Assembly (NCBI GenBank): GCA_904420205.1
Contig: CAJFUN010000007.1
Location: 1 to 64,000 of the forward strand
DNA length: 64,000 nucleotides
Reading direction: 5' to 3'
Source: Candidatus Parachristensenella avicola
Lineage (GTDB): Bacteria; Bacillota; Clostridia; Christensenellales; UMGS416
Below, piece after piece: positions 28,317-36,951 of the stretch. How positions within the stretch are numbered: the first letter of the stretch is position 1; each line of letters starts with the position of its first letter. The notes beneath the pieces are model-generated. The model had not been told where the DNA came from and did no database searches. It worked only from the letters and a program-made list of their open reading frames with translations. Position numbers and translations under genes: made by a program.

Positions 28317-29168
28317 ATGATCGAACTCAAACAAGTAACGAAGCAATACGGGCAAGCAACCGTACTAAAAAGCGTCACCCTTTCTATCGACGAACCGGGG
28401 ATCTATTGTCTGCTGGGCAGAAATGGCGCGGGCAAAACGACGCTTCTTAAATCGATAGCCGGATATCAAAACATCACAAAGGGCATCATTCAAGTAAACG
28501 GTAAGGCAATTACGACCTCCACCATGGACACCGGCGTTAGCTATATAGAAAACTTTGCCAAGCATTTTAATCTTCCGGTACGGAAACTGCTGCGGATCGC
28601 CGCTGAACTAAACCCCCGCTATGATTATGACTTTGCTTCAGAAATGATGGAGCGTTTTGAACTGGATGGCAAAAAGAAGTTTAATCATCTCTCCCTTGGC
28701 ATGAAAACGATGGTTTCGACGATTATCTCTTTGGCCAGCAATAAAGAGGTGATTCTTTTAGATGAACCGGTTCTCGGCTTCGATGCCATGATGCGCGTGG
28801 AATTTTACGATATGCTGACGGAGAGCTTTCAGAAGCATCCACGAATTCTGATCATATCCACTCACATCATTGAAGAAATTGCAAAGACCATTCAAAAGCT
28901 GATCATTATCGATAAAGGAAGTATTCGATTCTTCGATACGCTGCAATCGATTGAATCAAAAGCCTTTTGTATCAGCGGGCTGCAAAAGGACGTGGAAGCT
29001 GCAACCCAAAACCTCCACATCATTGGTCGGGAAACCGTTGGGGGCCTTTCAACCATCTATATCTTCGACCAGCCGCCGCAGCAAACGGCTTCACTTGAAA
29101 TCCAGCCTCTGTCTTTGCAGGATTTCTTTATAAAAATGGTCGGTCATAAGGGCGGATCAATAAAATGA
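28317..29168 (+). CDS. ABC transporter ATP-binding protein
   Basis: A 283-residue nucleotide-binding subunit. Walker A GRNGAGKTTLL lies near residue 38, a signature HLSLGMKTMVST near 123, Walker B EVILLDEPVLGFD near 147, and the switch histidine in ISTHIIEEI. The signature LSLGMK replaces the common LSGGQ and is like that of the YtrB-type and bacitracin-type exporters. TATGGAGGAATGGCCGC precedes the ATG. It overlaps the permease gene (ATGA at 29165). Role: probably export or relief of a toxic compound sensed by the MerR protein; inference. Confidence 0.9.
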   Translation: MIELKQVTKQYGQATVLKSVTLSIDEPGIYCLLGRNGAGKTTLLKSIAGYQNITKGIIQVNGKAITTSTMDTGVSYIENFAKHFNLPVRKLLRIAAELNPRYDYDFASEMMERFELDGKKKFNHLSLGMKTMVSTIISLASNKEVILLDEPVLGFDAMMRVEFYDMLTESFQKHPRILIISTHIIEEIAKTIQKLIIIDKGSIRFFDTLQSIESKAFCISGLQKDVEAATQNLHIIGRETVGGLSTIYIFDQPPQQTASLEIQPLSLQDFFIKMVGHKGGSIK

Positions 29169-29812
29169 CAGCTATATTTGCAGTCGTGAAACGCTTGCTT
29201 GCAAGCAACAAAGTCAGTTACATCATTACGGTTCTTGTGGTGCTTTGTGCCACCTCTTCCGGCGATGTCGTTTTAAGCAATGGAAATTATACCTGGCTGC
29301 TCGCCGTCTTAACCCCATTCTTTTTTGTGCATTATGATTTTACAAAGCTCATGCATTTGGGCGCGAGCAAGAAAGACTATTTCCTCGGTTGCCTCATCAG
29401 CTATGGGTTCTTGGCGTTTTGCATTTCGCTTGCCAACACCATAATACATCTTTGGATTGATCCCCTGTATGCAGCGTCAACCGTAATCAATATGATGGAC
29501 GTCTGCAAATGGACCGAAAACGGGATGATCGTTGCCGGATTGCAGCAAATGCTCTTTTTACTGCTCGTTATGGTTTTTCTTCATATGCTGTTATCTATGC
29601 AGGCGCATTGGTATGGTTGGTTGGCCGATGCAGCGTTGGTTGCAGTCATCTGCATTTTTACACCCATTGCACCGTTACGCGCAATCTTGGCCGGATTTTT
29701 TCGGATTGTCATGCTTAACAGCAGTGCCATCCCACACATCTGCATCTGTCTGTTGTTAAGCGCCGCTCTATCGCTCGGGGGCCTTGTGGTCTTGAAAAGG
29801 AAAACGCTATAG
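29165..29812 (+). CDS. ABC transporter permease
   Basis: A 215-residue integral membrane protein with about six hydrophobic stretches (near residues 16-31, 41-56, 75-92, 118-140, 148-172, 188-208). No family beyond an ABC-2-like permease is recognisable. Translation is coupled to the ATPase gene by the ATGA overlap. It is the transmembrane half of the exporter; a homodimer would be needed as there is only one permease gene. Confidence 0.8.
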   Translation: MTAIFAVVKRLLASNKVSYIITVLVVLCATSSGDVVLSNGNYTWLLAVLTPFFFVHYDFTKLMHLGASKKDYFLGCLISYGFLAFCISLANTIIHLWIDPLYAASTVINMMDVCKWTENGMIVAGLQQMLFLLLVMVFLHMLLSMQAHWYGWLADAALVAVICIFTPIAPLRAILAGFFRIVMLNSSAIPHICICLLLSAALSLGGLVVLKRKTL

Positions 29813-29827
29813 ATTCGAGGGATAGCC

Positions 29828-30277
29828 ATGATTCGGATAAAGGCGGTTGACGCACAAAATATATTGGACGCATGCGAATTGACAACAAACCAAGATCCCA
29901 TGCATACGACGGCGGGAGGATGCCCTTGTTGCAACGCAATTTCTATCGCGGAAGCAAGCTATAATTCAGAAATGCATCCCAATGTGATTTACAGCAATAA
30001 CGTTCTAATTGGATTTTTTATGTATACGCGCGCAGAAAATCAGCCTGATACGGCGACCATTTGCCGCTTTATGGTGGATGATCGATTTCAACAAAAAGGG
30101 CTTGAGGAAAAGGCCTTGGCGCACATCTTGCGGGGCCTGAGAATTCAAGGCGTAAAAAAAGTCATCATAATCATAAATAATGCAAATGCGGCTGCGAAGG
30201 CACTATCCCTTTCTCTCGGGTTTCATCCCATCGATGCGACCAATAAAGCAGAATGCCGCTATGCGCTAGAGCTATAA
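29828..30277 (+). CDS. GNAT-family N-acetyltransferase with an altered acetyl-CoA loop
   Basis: A 149-residue protein of the polyamine (BltD-like) acetyltransferase type, with ICRFMVDDRFQQKGLEEKAL in motif A and NAAAKALSLSLGFHP near the end. The usual Q-x-x-G-x-G/A reads QQKGLEEK, so the second glycine is replaced by Glu; activity may be reduced or changed. It also has a CPCCN segment near residue 32-36 not typical of the family. It follows the permease gene by 15 bases, so is probably co-transcribed with the exporter. Confidence 0.78.
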   Translation: MIRIKAVDAQNILDACELTTNQDPMHTTAGGCPCCNAISIAEASYNSEMHPNVIYSNNVLIGFFMYTRAENQPDTATICRFMVDDRFQQKGLEEKALAHILRGLRIQGVKKVIIIINNANAAAKALSLSLGFHPIDATNKAECRYALEL

Positions 30278-30308
30278 ATCATACCGACTGAAATAAGGAG
30301 GAATTAAA

Positions 30309-30974
30309 ATGAAAAAAAAGATTTCACTCGCATTGTGCCTTGTGTTGGGCTGCACTTTTTTGAGCGCTTGCTCGGACAACAGCGATCCGTTTGTTCAGAA
30401 GGAATATACAGCGGACGTATCCCAAATCGAAGAAATCAATATCGATGTACGCGACAGGCAGATAGAAGTATCCCCATCGAAAGACGATCAAATCCACATT
30501 TCCTATTATGAAAACAGCAAAGAAACTTATACCATTACGGTTTCAGACGAAAATGGATTGACGATGACGAGCGTTAGCAACAAGAATTGGACCGATTACA
30601 TTGGAGGGAATTCCGCCGCCGAGTATCGGAAAATATCGTTGCAGATACCGGACGCCCGTTTAGTCACCCTTACGCTATCCACCACAAACGAAGACATATC
30701 ACTCTCATCGCTGGCCGTAACAGGAAGGATAAACCTTTCCTCTAACGGAGGAAATATCGGCTTTGGAAGCTTAGCCGTAGGCAATGCCCTATACCTAACT
30801 GCCAAAAACGGGGATATCAGCGGCACAATTATAGGAAGTCCTGACGATTTTGCCATTCAATCCGAAATCAAAAAGGGCGAGAGCAATTTGCCGGGCGATC
30901 ACGATCGCGGGGAAAAAACGCTGAATGTATCCAGCAATAATGGCGACGTCCATATTGCGTTCGCAAACGAATAA
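30309..30974 (+). CDS. DUF4097-type lipoprotein
   Basis: A 221-residue exported lipoprotein. Residues 1-20 are a signal peptide with the lipobox LSAC (Cys near residue 21). The rest is beta-strand-rich with a repeat of about 20 residues in the pattern of DUF4097 putative adhesins, such as LTLSTTNEDISL, INLSSNGGNIGFGSL, LYLTAKNGDISG and LNVSSNNGDVHI. GGAGGAATTAAA precedes the ATG. It is last in the MerR-controlled operon; such proteins often accompany envelope stress or antibiotic exporters. Confidence 0.85.
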   Translation: MKKKISLALCLVLGCTFLSACSDNSDPFVQKEYTADVSQIEEINIDVRDRQIEVSPSKDDQIHISYYENSKETYTITVSDENGLTMTSVSNKNWTDYIGGNSAAEYRKISLQIPDARLVTLTLSTTNEDISLSSLAVTGRINLSSNGGNIGFGSLAVGNALYLTAKNGDISGTIIGSPDDFAIQSEIKKGESNLPGDHDRGEKTLNVSSNNGDVHIAFANE

Positions 30975-31017
30975 TTGCAAACTTTAACCCAAGGTTTGGC
31001 GTTTAGATCGCTGACCA

Positions 31018-31058
31018 ACGGCAGTTATGAAGCCATTGGCTTCTACTGCCGTTTTTTT
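31018..31058 (+). terminator. Terminator of the ABC exporter operon
   Basis: ACGGCAGT..GAAGCC pairs with GGCTTC..ACTGCCGT (31018-31051) with a 3-base loop, followed by TTTTTTT (31052-31058). It lies 44 bases after the lipoprotein stop. Confidence 0.9.
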
Positions 31059-31475
31059 AATCGGATTACTGGACATGTGAAAGCCGCGTTTTTTACGATA
31101 AGCGTATCCGTTTTTGCATTTTCTACAATCCGCACGATTCCTTTCTACCAAGAAACCCCAGCGAAAGAGTCGGCAACGGAACCGCATGACACCAGCTTCT
31201 ATGTTCATGGATGCCCAGGCGCCAAGAGCGCCTGAAAGGAGCGGCTAACGGCTTTACTCCTCAAGAAGCTGCCAGATAAGCGGCAAAGGCGAAGCTAAGC
31301 ACCCTTAGGTGCACCCAAACGCCGTTCTATCGTTCCACTGGAGATAGAAATGAACGGGTGAGAAACCGTCAACCTTCTCACCCGCTTTCGTCGCAACCTA
31401 TTTATCAGCCGTTACGTTCGTTTGTTTTCAATCCCTTCCCTATCATGGCAGGCCATGCGCTGCGCCAGGGCCGCG
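31059..31475. other. Hairpin-rich intergenic stretch without a convincing gene
   Basis: No coding region with a credible ribosome site and family is seen. Short hairpins occur: AGGCGC/GCGCCT (31217-31233), GCACC/GGTGC (31299-31312), and a 10-bp stem at 31355-31384 followed by CTTTCG that could be a terminator. A minus-strand open frame of 74 codons (30984-31208, with a CRKC pair) lacks a good start and covers the terminator at 31018, so it was not accepted. The stretch may be a structured RNA or an old mobile element end. Confidence 0.4.
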
Positions 31476-32768
31476 TTACCGCAGGATCGCTTCTATGACC
31501 CGGCCATCGACGTCTGTCATCTCGGCGCCCAGCAGCCTGGCGAAGGTCGGCGCTTCATCGATGAGCCGCCCCCCCGGCAGCACTACGCCCTGGGCAATGT
31601 CCGGCCCCTGGGCTACCAGTATCGGCTGCGGCCCTTTTTCCGGCAGGTATCCATGGGTGGCGCGGCCGTAGCGGTAATCGCCGCTGTCAAAACCTTTTAC
31701 CAGCGGCCGTAAAGCCGAGTCTCCAAATGAGGTATAGCCATCCGTCTCGAGCACAAATTGGAAAGGGCCTGACAAGCGCTGCTCCCGCTGGGCCTCCTCT
31801 GCCGTATAAACCCGGCTGATACCATATACGCCTTCCTGCTCGATCTCTTTTAGCAGCGCCCACGTTTTATCATAGGCCTGCTGATCCCGCGGGTCCTTCA
31901 GGTATACCAGCGCCGACATGCCGCCCGATAGGCAGTATGCTTTCCAATCGGCGATCCGTCCCTGGCTATCCAGCCAAATCAGGCCGGCCTCGGCCAGCAG
32001 CACGTTGAGGTTGACGATCCGTTTGATCTCCAGCTGTCCATGATCGCTGACGAGGAAAAAGTCCGTATCCTTCAGCGTGCCTGCCTCTTCCATAGCCCGA
32101 AATAGGTCGCCGATCCACTGATCCGTTTCAATGACGCCTTCGGTTACGCGATCGTTAAAGAGGCCATAGCGGTGCCGATATCCGTCGATATTGGCCGGGT
32201 GGATCATCATAAGATCCGGCTTAAACTGACGGAGCATATCGCAGGCGCAGGCAATGATGAACCGGTCGCAGGCGGGATGCTGCCGTTCGTGCCCTTCGAT
32301 CAGCGCCTTGTGTTTCCGGACAATCTCCATGACCTGCTCATTGGATCCACTGCGGGCAAAGGCGTCCTCCAGCGTGTCCGCTTCCCCCTGCGTCCAATAT
32401 TCGTCAATCAGAAAATCAATATCCGGATGATTACCAGTAACCGGCCAGAAAACCGCGGCAGTGGTGCGCCCCGCACGCTTGGCGGCGGTAAAAATGTCCG
32501 GCGCCTTTACCGCATCATGGAACCACTTCCAGGGCAGCTCGCCCTCCCGCGCCTCAAATACCAAGTTGCCGTCGATCCCATGGCGGTCGGGATATACGCC
32601 CGTCGCCATGGTGGTATGGGCCGGATAGGTAATCGTCGGATAAATCGAACGTACACGGGTAATTTCGCTGCCGCCCTGAAGATACTGCCGGTAGTTCGGC
32701 AATCCCTTCAGCGTTGCAAGGTCCTCGCTCACCATGGCATCCGCCGACAAAACCACGACTTTTCTCAT
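31476..32768 (-). CDS. Type I phosphodiesterase/nucleotide pyrophosphatase family (alkaline phosphatase superfamily)
   Basis: A 430-residue protein beginning RKVVVLSADAMVSED with a metal-binding Asp, then the nucleophile Thr in YPTITYPAHTTMATG near residue 41. Later metal sites are NIDGYRHRYG (Asp, His), LVSDHGQLE (Asp, His) and ATHGYLPE with a late His near residue 385. All ligands expected for a two-zinc phosphodiesterase are present. No signal peptide is visible, so it seems cytoplasmic. The ATG at 32768 follows AAAAAGGAGGCAAGT. It lies 13 bases after the NamZ-like gene and is probably co-transcribed with it. Substrate unknown. Confidence 0.88.
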   Translation of the reverse strand: MRKVVVLSADAMVSEDLATLKGLPNYRQYLQGGSEITRVRSIYPTITYPAHTTMATGVYPDRHGIDGNLVFEAREGELPWKWFHDAVKAPDIFTAAKRAGRTTAAVFWPVTGNHPDIDFLIDEYWTQGEADTLEDAFARSGSNEQVMEIVRKHKALIEGHERQHPACDRFIIACACDMLRQFKPDLMMIHPANIDGYRHRYGLFNDRVTEGVIETDQWIGDLFRAMEEAGTLKDTDFFLVSDHGQLEIKRIVNLNVLLAEAGLIWLDSQGRIADWKAYCLSGGMSALVYLKDPRDQQAYDKTWALLKEIEQEGVYGISRVYTAEEAQREQRLSGPFQFVLETDGYTSFGDSALRPLVKGFDSGDYRYGRATHGYLPEKGPQPILVAQGPDIAQGVVLPGGRLIDEAPTFARLLGAEMTDVDGRVIEAILR

Positions 32769-32781
32769 ACTTGCCTCCTTT

Positions 32782-33903
32782 TTATGATCCATATATCTGG
32801 AAGCGGGATGCTGTCCGCTGGAACGCACGTTCATCCGCCTCCATTCGCTCCTCGATCTCCTCCAGGGGCGCGCCTTTGCGCAAGCTGTCGTCCCCATGGA
32901 GCAGGTCCACCATATAATGGCCATATTCCGGTAAATACCGCCAGGAAAAGTGGCTGCCCGAGCACGCCTGAAGCGTGCGAATCAGCGTGATGCCCATTCG
33001 CACCGGCTGCAGGGCCCGGCGATCCGTTACATGCACCTGCACCCCATGGCACAGCTGCCCTGCATGCTTAAAAGCCAGCGGGGTAAAGGAGATGGGGCGA
33101 AACCAGCATCCCGGCAGGCGTTTTTCATTGAGCCGGTCGGCCAGGTGCCGGCCGTTTATCCAGGGCGCGCCGATCCATTCAAAAGGCTTCGTGGTACCTC
33201 TCCCTTCCGAAACGTTTGTCCCCTCCACCAGGCATGTACCGGGATAAACCCGTACGGTGCTCATGGCAGGCATATTCGGGCTGGGCGGTACCCATCTTCC
33301 ATCCTCTTCCATCGGCGCTCCATCATATCCCTCCACCGGGATCACCGTCAGCGCCAGATCCAACCCGAGCCATTCCTTAATCAGCAGGGCCAGCTCGCCC
33401 ATGGTCAGGCCATGGCGGGTGCATACCGGCGCAAAGCTCAGGAAGCTTCTAAACGATTCGCCCCTTATCAGCCCCTCCGCGCGGCTGCCCAGCGGATTAG
33501 GCCGGTCCAGCACGACAAAGCCAATCCCAGCCCGAGCGGCAGCCTGCATGCTCAGCGCCATGGTCGCCCCGTAGGTGTAAAAACGCACGCCTACATCCTG
33601 AATGTCAAAGATCAGCAGATCCAGCCCCTTAAGCATGTCTGCAGTGGGGGATGTAACTGAGCCGAAAAGGCTATATTCTACCAGCCCGGTGCGCTCATCG
33701 CGCCCATGCTCTACCGCAAGTTCGTCCTGCGCTACGGCCCGTATCCCGTGCTCCGGGCCAAAAAGGCATCCAAGATAGGGCAGCAGCCTGTCAATATCCG
33801 ATTCAAGCGCGCTGTCCACGCCAGTAGGGTTTGTAATCAGGCCCGCCCGCTTCCCTTCCAGCAGGCGCTGCCATTGCTGCGTTTGATCGATTCCGGAACG
33901 CAT
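32782..33903 (-). CDS. NamZ-type exo-beta-N-acetylmuramidase (DUF1343 family)
   Basis: A 373-residue protein of the DUF1343 family, whose characterised member NamZ (Bacillus YbbC) removes N-acetylmuramic acid from non-reducing ends of wall fragments. Family segments are RAGLITNPTGVD, FGPEHGIRA, LLIFDIQDVGVRFYTYGAT, FVVLDRPNPLG and VEGTNVSEGRGTTKPFEWIGAP. No signal peptide is seen, suggesting action on imported muropeptide sugars rather than outside. AAGGAGGGGGCGC precedes the ATG. It pairs with the downstream phosphodiesterase gene. Confidence 0.9.
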   Translation of the reverse strand: MRSGIDQTQQWQRLLEGKRAGLITNPTGVDSALESDIDRLLPYLGCLFGPEHGIRAVAQDELAVEHGRDERTGLVEYSLFGSVTSPTADMLKGLDLLIFDIQDVGVRFYTYGATMALSMQAAARAGIGFVVLDRPNPLGSRAEGLIRGESFRSFLSFAPVCTRHGLTMGELALLIKEWLGLDLALTVIPVEGYDGAPMEEDGRWVPPSPNMPAMSTVRVYPGTCLVEGTNVSEGRGTTKPFEWIGAPWINGRHLADRLNEKRLPGCWFRPISFTPLAFKHAGQLCHGVQVHVTDRRALQPVRMGITLIRTLQACSGSHFSWRYLPEYGHYMVDLLHGDDSLRKGAPLEEIEERMEADERAFQRTASRFQIYGS

Positions 33904-33923
33904 GCGCCCCCTCCTTCCCCTGG

Positions 33924-33952
33924 TTGTTCGCCCTTTGGCGTTATGGTATGAT
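33924..33952 (+). promoter_or_regulatory. Likely promoter of the flavin reductase gene
   Basis: TTGTTC (33924-33929), 17-bp spacer, TATGAT (33947-33952), 25 bases before the start codon at 33978. It overlaps the upstream region of the divergent NamZ-like gene. Confidence 0.65.
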
Positions 33953-33977
33953 TATATCAGATAGAGGAGGAGATGAC

Positions 33978-34568
33978 ATGACAAAAATTGCCTGGAAGCC
34001 GGGCACGCTGCTGTATCCCGTGCCGCCGGCATTGGTATCTTGCGGCACGCTGCAGCGGCCGAACGCGCTGACCGTGGCCTGGACGGGTATCGTATGCTCT
34101 GATCCGGCAATGACCTATATTTCACTGCGGCCCAGCCGCTTTAGCTATGGCTTAATCCGGGAAAGCGGCGAGTTCGCCATTAACCTAACCCACGCAGCCC
34201 TGACCCGCGCCGCCGATTACTGCGGCGTGCGCAGCGGACGCGATGTGGATAAATTCAAGCAAATGGGCTTAGAAGCCGAAGCCTGCACGCAGATTTCCGC
34301 CCCGATGATTGCCCAAAGCCCCATCAGTTTGGAGTGCCGAGTTGAGCAGATCCTGCCCCTGGGCAGCCACGATATGTTCCTCTCCCGCATTGTAGCGGTC
34401 AATGTGCGGGAAGATCTCGTGGACGATACAGGACTTCATCTGGAGCGCTCCGGTCTGGTGGCTTACGCCCATGGACAATACTACGTGCTGGGAAAGCAGC
34501 TGGGCAAATTCGGCTATTCGGTACGAAAAAAAGCGCAGCGGCGGCAAACCGCTCCCCGCCGCCGGTAG
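33978..34568 (+). CDS. Flavin reductase-like / FMN-binding split-barrel protein
   Basis: A 196-residue protein of the flavin reductase (FlaRed-like) family, binding FMN and often reducing flavins or serving redox chains. It starts TKIAWKPGTLLYPVPPALVS, contains NALTVAWTGIVCSDPAM, the ISLRPSRFSYGLI segment, EFAINLTHAAL and a C in DYCGVRSGRDVDKF. AGAGGAGGAGATGAC precedes the ATG at 33978; the longer frame upstream is not needed. It is a single-gene unit. No obvious partner monooxygenase is near. Confidence 0.88.
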   Translation: MTKIAWKPGTLLYPVPPALVSCGTLQRPNALTVAWTGIVCSDPAMTYISLRPSRFSYGLIRESGEFAINLTHAALTRAADYCGVRSGRDVDKFKQMGLEAEACTQISAPMIAQSPISLECRVEQILPLGSHDMFLSRIVAVNVREDLVDDTGLHLERSGLVAYAHGQYYVLGKQLGKFGYSVRKKAQRRQTAPRRR

Positions 34569-35133
34569 CCGTTCCCTATCTTTGGGCGCACCATAGGCTG
34601 TCCATGGGCCCTCGCGCGGCTCATCCCAAGTCGTTCCTGTCCGATGGCTGCTTTTGTTCCGCTCCTGGGGCGTAGCTCAAGCCATGGCGCAAGCCCGGCA
34701 CCGCGCAATTGGCCGCATCCATCTTAAATTCTGGAGATTCCCCGTGCACGGAGGCATTGCTTCACCTGACGCCGGCAAATGCGGCTGCTTTTGCCGGGTG
34801 GCTTCTTTTATGTCGCCGTATCCGCCGCATTTGGAATGGCCGAAACAGGGGGAGCATACGCCAGCCGGCCCGCAGGCCCTGGCGATAAGACGGCTTGACG
34901 CGCCGAACCGACTGCTGTGGCGGCGCGGCGATGGATCTCATCCAGGTAGCTTATCGGAGGTGCGCTGCAGCGCGGAGGATATCCCTGTTTGGGATCCGAT
35001 TCGTCCATTTTCCTCTATTATGCGCCCCGCGCCTTGGATCGTATGCGCTATGATCTTTGTTCCCGCAAGCACTTTAATGCCGATGAGCCGGCCATATAGG
35101 CCGGCTCATTGTTATGTGGTTCAGCGCGTGTTG
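34569..35133. other. 565-bp stretch with no confident gene
   Basis: Between the flavin reductase and the beta-helix lipoprotein no open frame has a ribosome site or recognisable family. A stem CCGGCAAA/TTTGCCGG (34772-34797) followed by CTTCTTTTA may terminate the flavin reductase transcript. From about 34900 to 35100 frames such as YYAPRALDRMRYDL look protein-like and could be the worn end of a lost gene, but nothing can be named. Confidence 0.4.
35083..35109. terminator. Stem-loop behind the beta-helix lipoprotein gene
   Basis: Perfect 11-bp inverted repeat (35083-35093 and 35099-35109) with a 5-base loop, directly past the lipoprotein stop codon on the minus strand. The T-run is weak in both directions (TTGTTATG on plus). 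Confidence 0.6.
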
Positions 35134-36930
35134 TCATCCGCCCGGGGTATGTCTGCCGCCTCGCCGCCCAAAATCGCCCATACCGGTATGATTGGACGTC
35201 ACCCGCTCGGTTAGCGTTAGATTCTGGGTTTCACCTCCGCTTTCCAGGGTATATTCCTCCCCCTGTACCAGATCGGGAGAAGTAATAACCACAGAGGCAT
35301 AGGCCTTTTCCGGCGTAAAGGATACGACCGTAACGCCCGAGTTGTCGGTCAAAGCGATAACGTCCCCAGCCTGATGCTCTTGGGAAAAGTCGTACAGGAT
35401 CGAACACTGTGTGGAGCTATCGTCAAAGCCCAGCGCCATGGCTGCGCTGCCGGATGCTACCAGCAACCCTCCGGTTACCTGGCCTGTTCCGGCATAATCC
35501 AGCGCGCCGTTGCCTCCGCCAGTAGGCCCATGGATCCACACCGTACCGCCCTCAAGATAGAATCCGCCATTGGCGTCTATGCCGTCCCCCTGCGCCCGCA
35601 CGGTAATCTCACCGCCGCTGATCCGGATATCGTACGCTTCTCCGCTGATAAATCCGTCGCGTCCTGGTCGGTTTTCTGAACCCGTATCACTGCCGCCGGC
35701 CGAATTGATACCGTCATCGTCGGCCGATACGCTGATAACGCCGCCGCTGATCGTCACATTGGCCCCCTCGATGCCCTCGTAGCTCTGAGTAATCGTCAGC
35801 GTTCCCCCAGCGATGGTCACCGAATCGTCGGCATGGATGCCGTCATCATCGGAAGATAAGGTTAGTTCTCCGCCTGTGATGGCCATCTCTCCGTCTGTGT
35901 GCAGGGCATCGTCCAACGCGTCCACCTGTATAACGCCGCCGCTGATCTGTAGCAGCGCCCCTGCTTTCAGCCCTTTAGCGCTGGAGGATTCCGCATCCTC
36001 CCCAGCGAATGCCGCGGTGCCTTGCCCGCCGGAAGTTCCGCCGCCAGAAGTAATGTCCAGCGTACCGCCCTCCACCTTAAGCAGCGTTTCGGCTTCTATG
36101 CCGTCTGCTCCGGCCGTAATGGTAATCTCGCCGCCGGCTATATAGATAAAGCCTCGGTCGGCCTGTTCCGCATTATCCGATTGAATGCCTTCGCCGCCTG
36201 CCTCCAGCGTCAGCTTGCCGCCGGATATTTTAACGCAGTCCTTACCGCATAACGCGTCGCCCTCTGCTTGTACCGTCAGCTCGCCGCCCGTAATGACAAG
36301 ATCGTCTTTGGATACGATCCCATGCTGGTAGTTGCCTGTCACCTGCAGCCTACCTGAACCATTGATCGTCAAATCCGCCCGGCTGAATATGGCGGCATCC
36401 ACATTGTCCTCCTCTGAAGCGAGGGTATAGCTTGCGCTGTCGCCTATGATATTCTGGGTATCTTCCGACAAAGTTATAAAGACCTTATCCGCCTGCTCAA
36501 TGGTCAGCGCGGCGTAATCTGCGCTTTGAATCGATACGCCGTTCAGCACCAGTTGTACCTTATCGTTTTCTCCCGCGTTGACGATGACCCGCCCCTCGTT
36601 TAGGCTGCCGGAAAGCACGTAGGTTCCTTCGGCGGTAATGGTCAACACGCCTTCTGCCTCCGAAGCGCCTTCTCCCTCTATTAGGATGTCCTGATCGGAA
36701 AATTGGATGAAGCAGGCGGTCGTTTCCTCATAGCCCACATCCAAGTCCCTGGCCGAAAAGGTCAAATCCATGCCGGAGGTATCTGCGTTTAAGGCCGCCT
36801 GTTGGGTTTGGGCCTGCATCGTTGCTTCGCTTGGCGTTGTCGTTTCCGTCGCGGCTGTACCGCCTCCTTGACAACCGCTCAGCAATAGGCAGGCCAGCAG
36901 GGCTGCCGGCCATCCTTTTCCTTTCTTCAT
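35134..36930 (-). CDS. Cthe_2159-like beta-helix carbohydrate-binding lipoprotein
   Basis: A 598-residue exported lipoprotein: signal peptide with lipobox LLSGC (Cys near residue 20), a Thr/Ala/Gln-rich spacer, then from about residue 85 a long right-handed beta-helix made of about 20-22-residue turns in the pattern hxISGGxhxhxAxxDGI (for example LTLEAGGEGIQSD, ITITAGADGIEAE, LTLSSDDDGIHADD, ISVSADDDGINSAGG). The many Asp-Asp-Gly-Ile turns suggest calcium sites. The Clostridium thermocellum prototype Cthe_2159 binds polygalacturonate. AAAAGGAGGAAGCG precedes the ATG. It follows the DUF4956 gene by 21 bases and is part of the polyphosphate block. Confidence 0.85.
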   Translation of the reverse strand: MKKGKGWPAALLACLLLSGCQGGGTAATETTTPSEATMQAQTQQAALNADTSGMDLTFSARDLDVGYEETTACFIQFSDQDILIEGEGASEAEGVLTITAEGTYVLSGSLNEGRVIVNAGENDKVQLVLNGVSIQSADYAALTIEQADKVFITLSEDTQNIIGDSASYTLASEEDNVDAAIFSRADLTINGSGRLQVTGNYQHGIVSKDDLVITGGELTVQAEGDALCGKDCVKISGGKLTLEAGGEGIQSDNAEQADRGFIYIAGGEITITAGADGIEAETLLKVEGGTLDITSGGGTSGGQGTAAFAGEDAESSSAKGLKAGALLQISGGVIQVDALDDALHTDGEMAITGGELTLSSDDDGIHADDSVTIAGGTLTITQSYEGIEGANVTISGGVISVSADDDGINSAGGSDTGSENRPGRDGFISGEAYDIRISGGEITVRAQGDGIDANGGFYLEGGTVWIHGPTGGGNGALDYAGTGQVTGGLLVASGSAAMALGFDDSSTQCSILYDFSQEHQAGDVIALTDNSGVTVVSFTPEKAYASVVITSPDLVQGEEYTLESGGETQNLTLTERVTSNHTGMGDFGRRGGRHTPGG

Positions 36931-36951
36931 CGCTTCCTCCTTTTGGTCTTG

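Noticed and set aside
30975..31235. Plus-strand and minus-strand open frames of 74-86 codons after the DUF4097 gene
   Set aside because: They cover the terminator at 31018-31058, have no good ribosome site and no recognisable family.
34654..35214. 186-codon plus-strand open frame between the flavin reductase and the beta-helix gene
   Set aside because: No ribosome site, low-complexity Pro/Arg/Ala-rich product, it runs over a hairpin (35083-35109) and into the 3' end of the minus-strand lipoprotein gene.
35134..36930. The repeated ISGG turns as a DNA repeat or CRISPR-like array
   Set aside because: The repeat exists at protein level as beta-helix turns with diverged codons; no spacer-repeat structure in the DNA.
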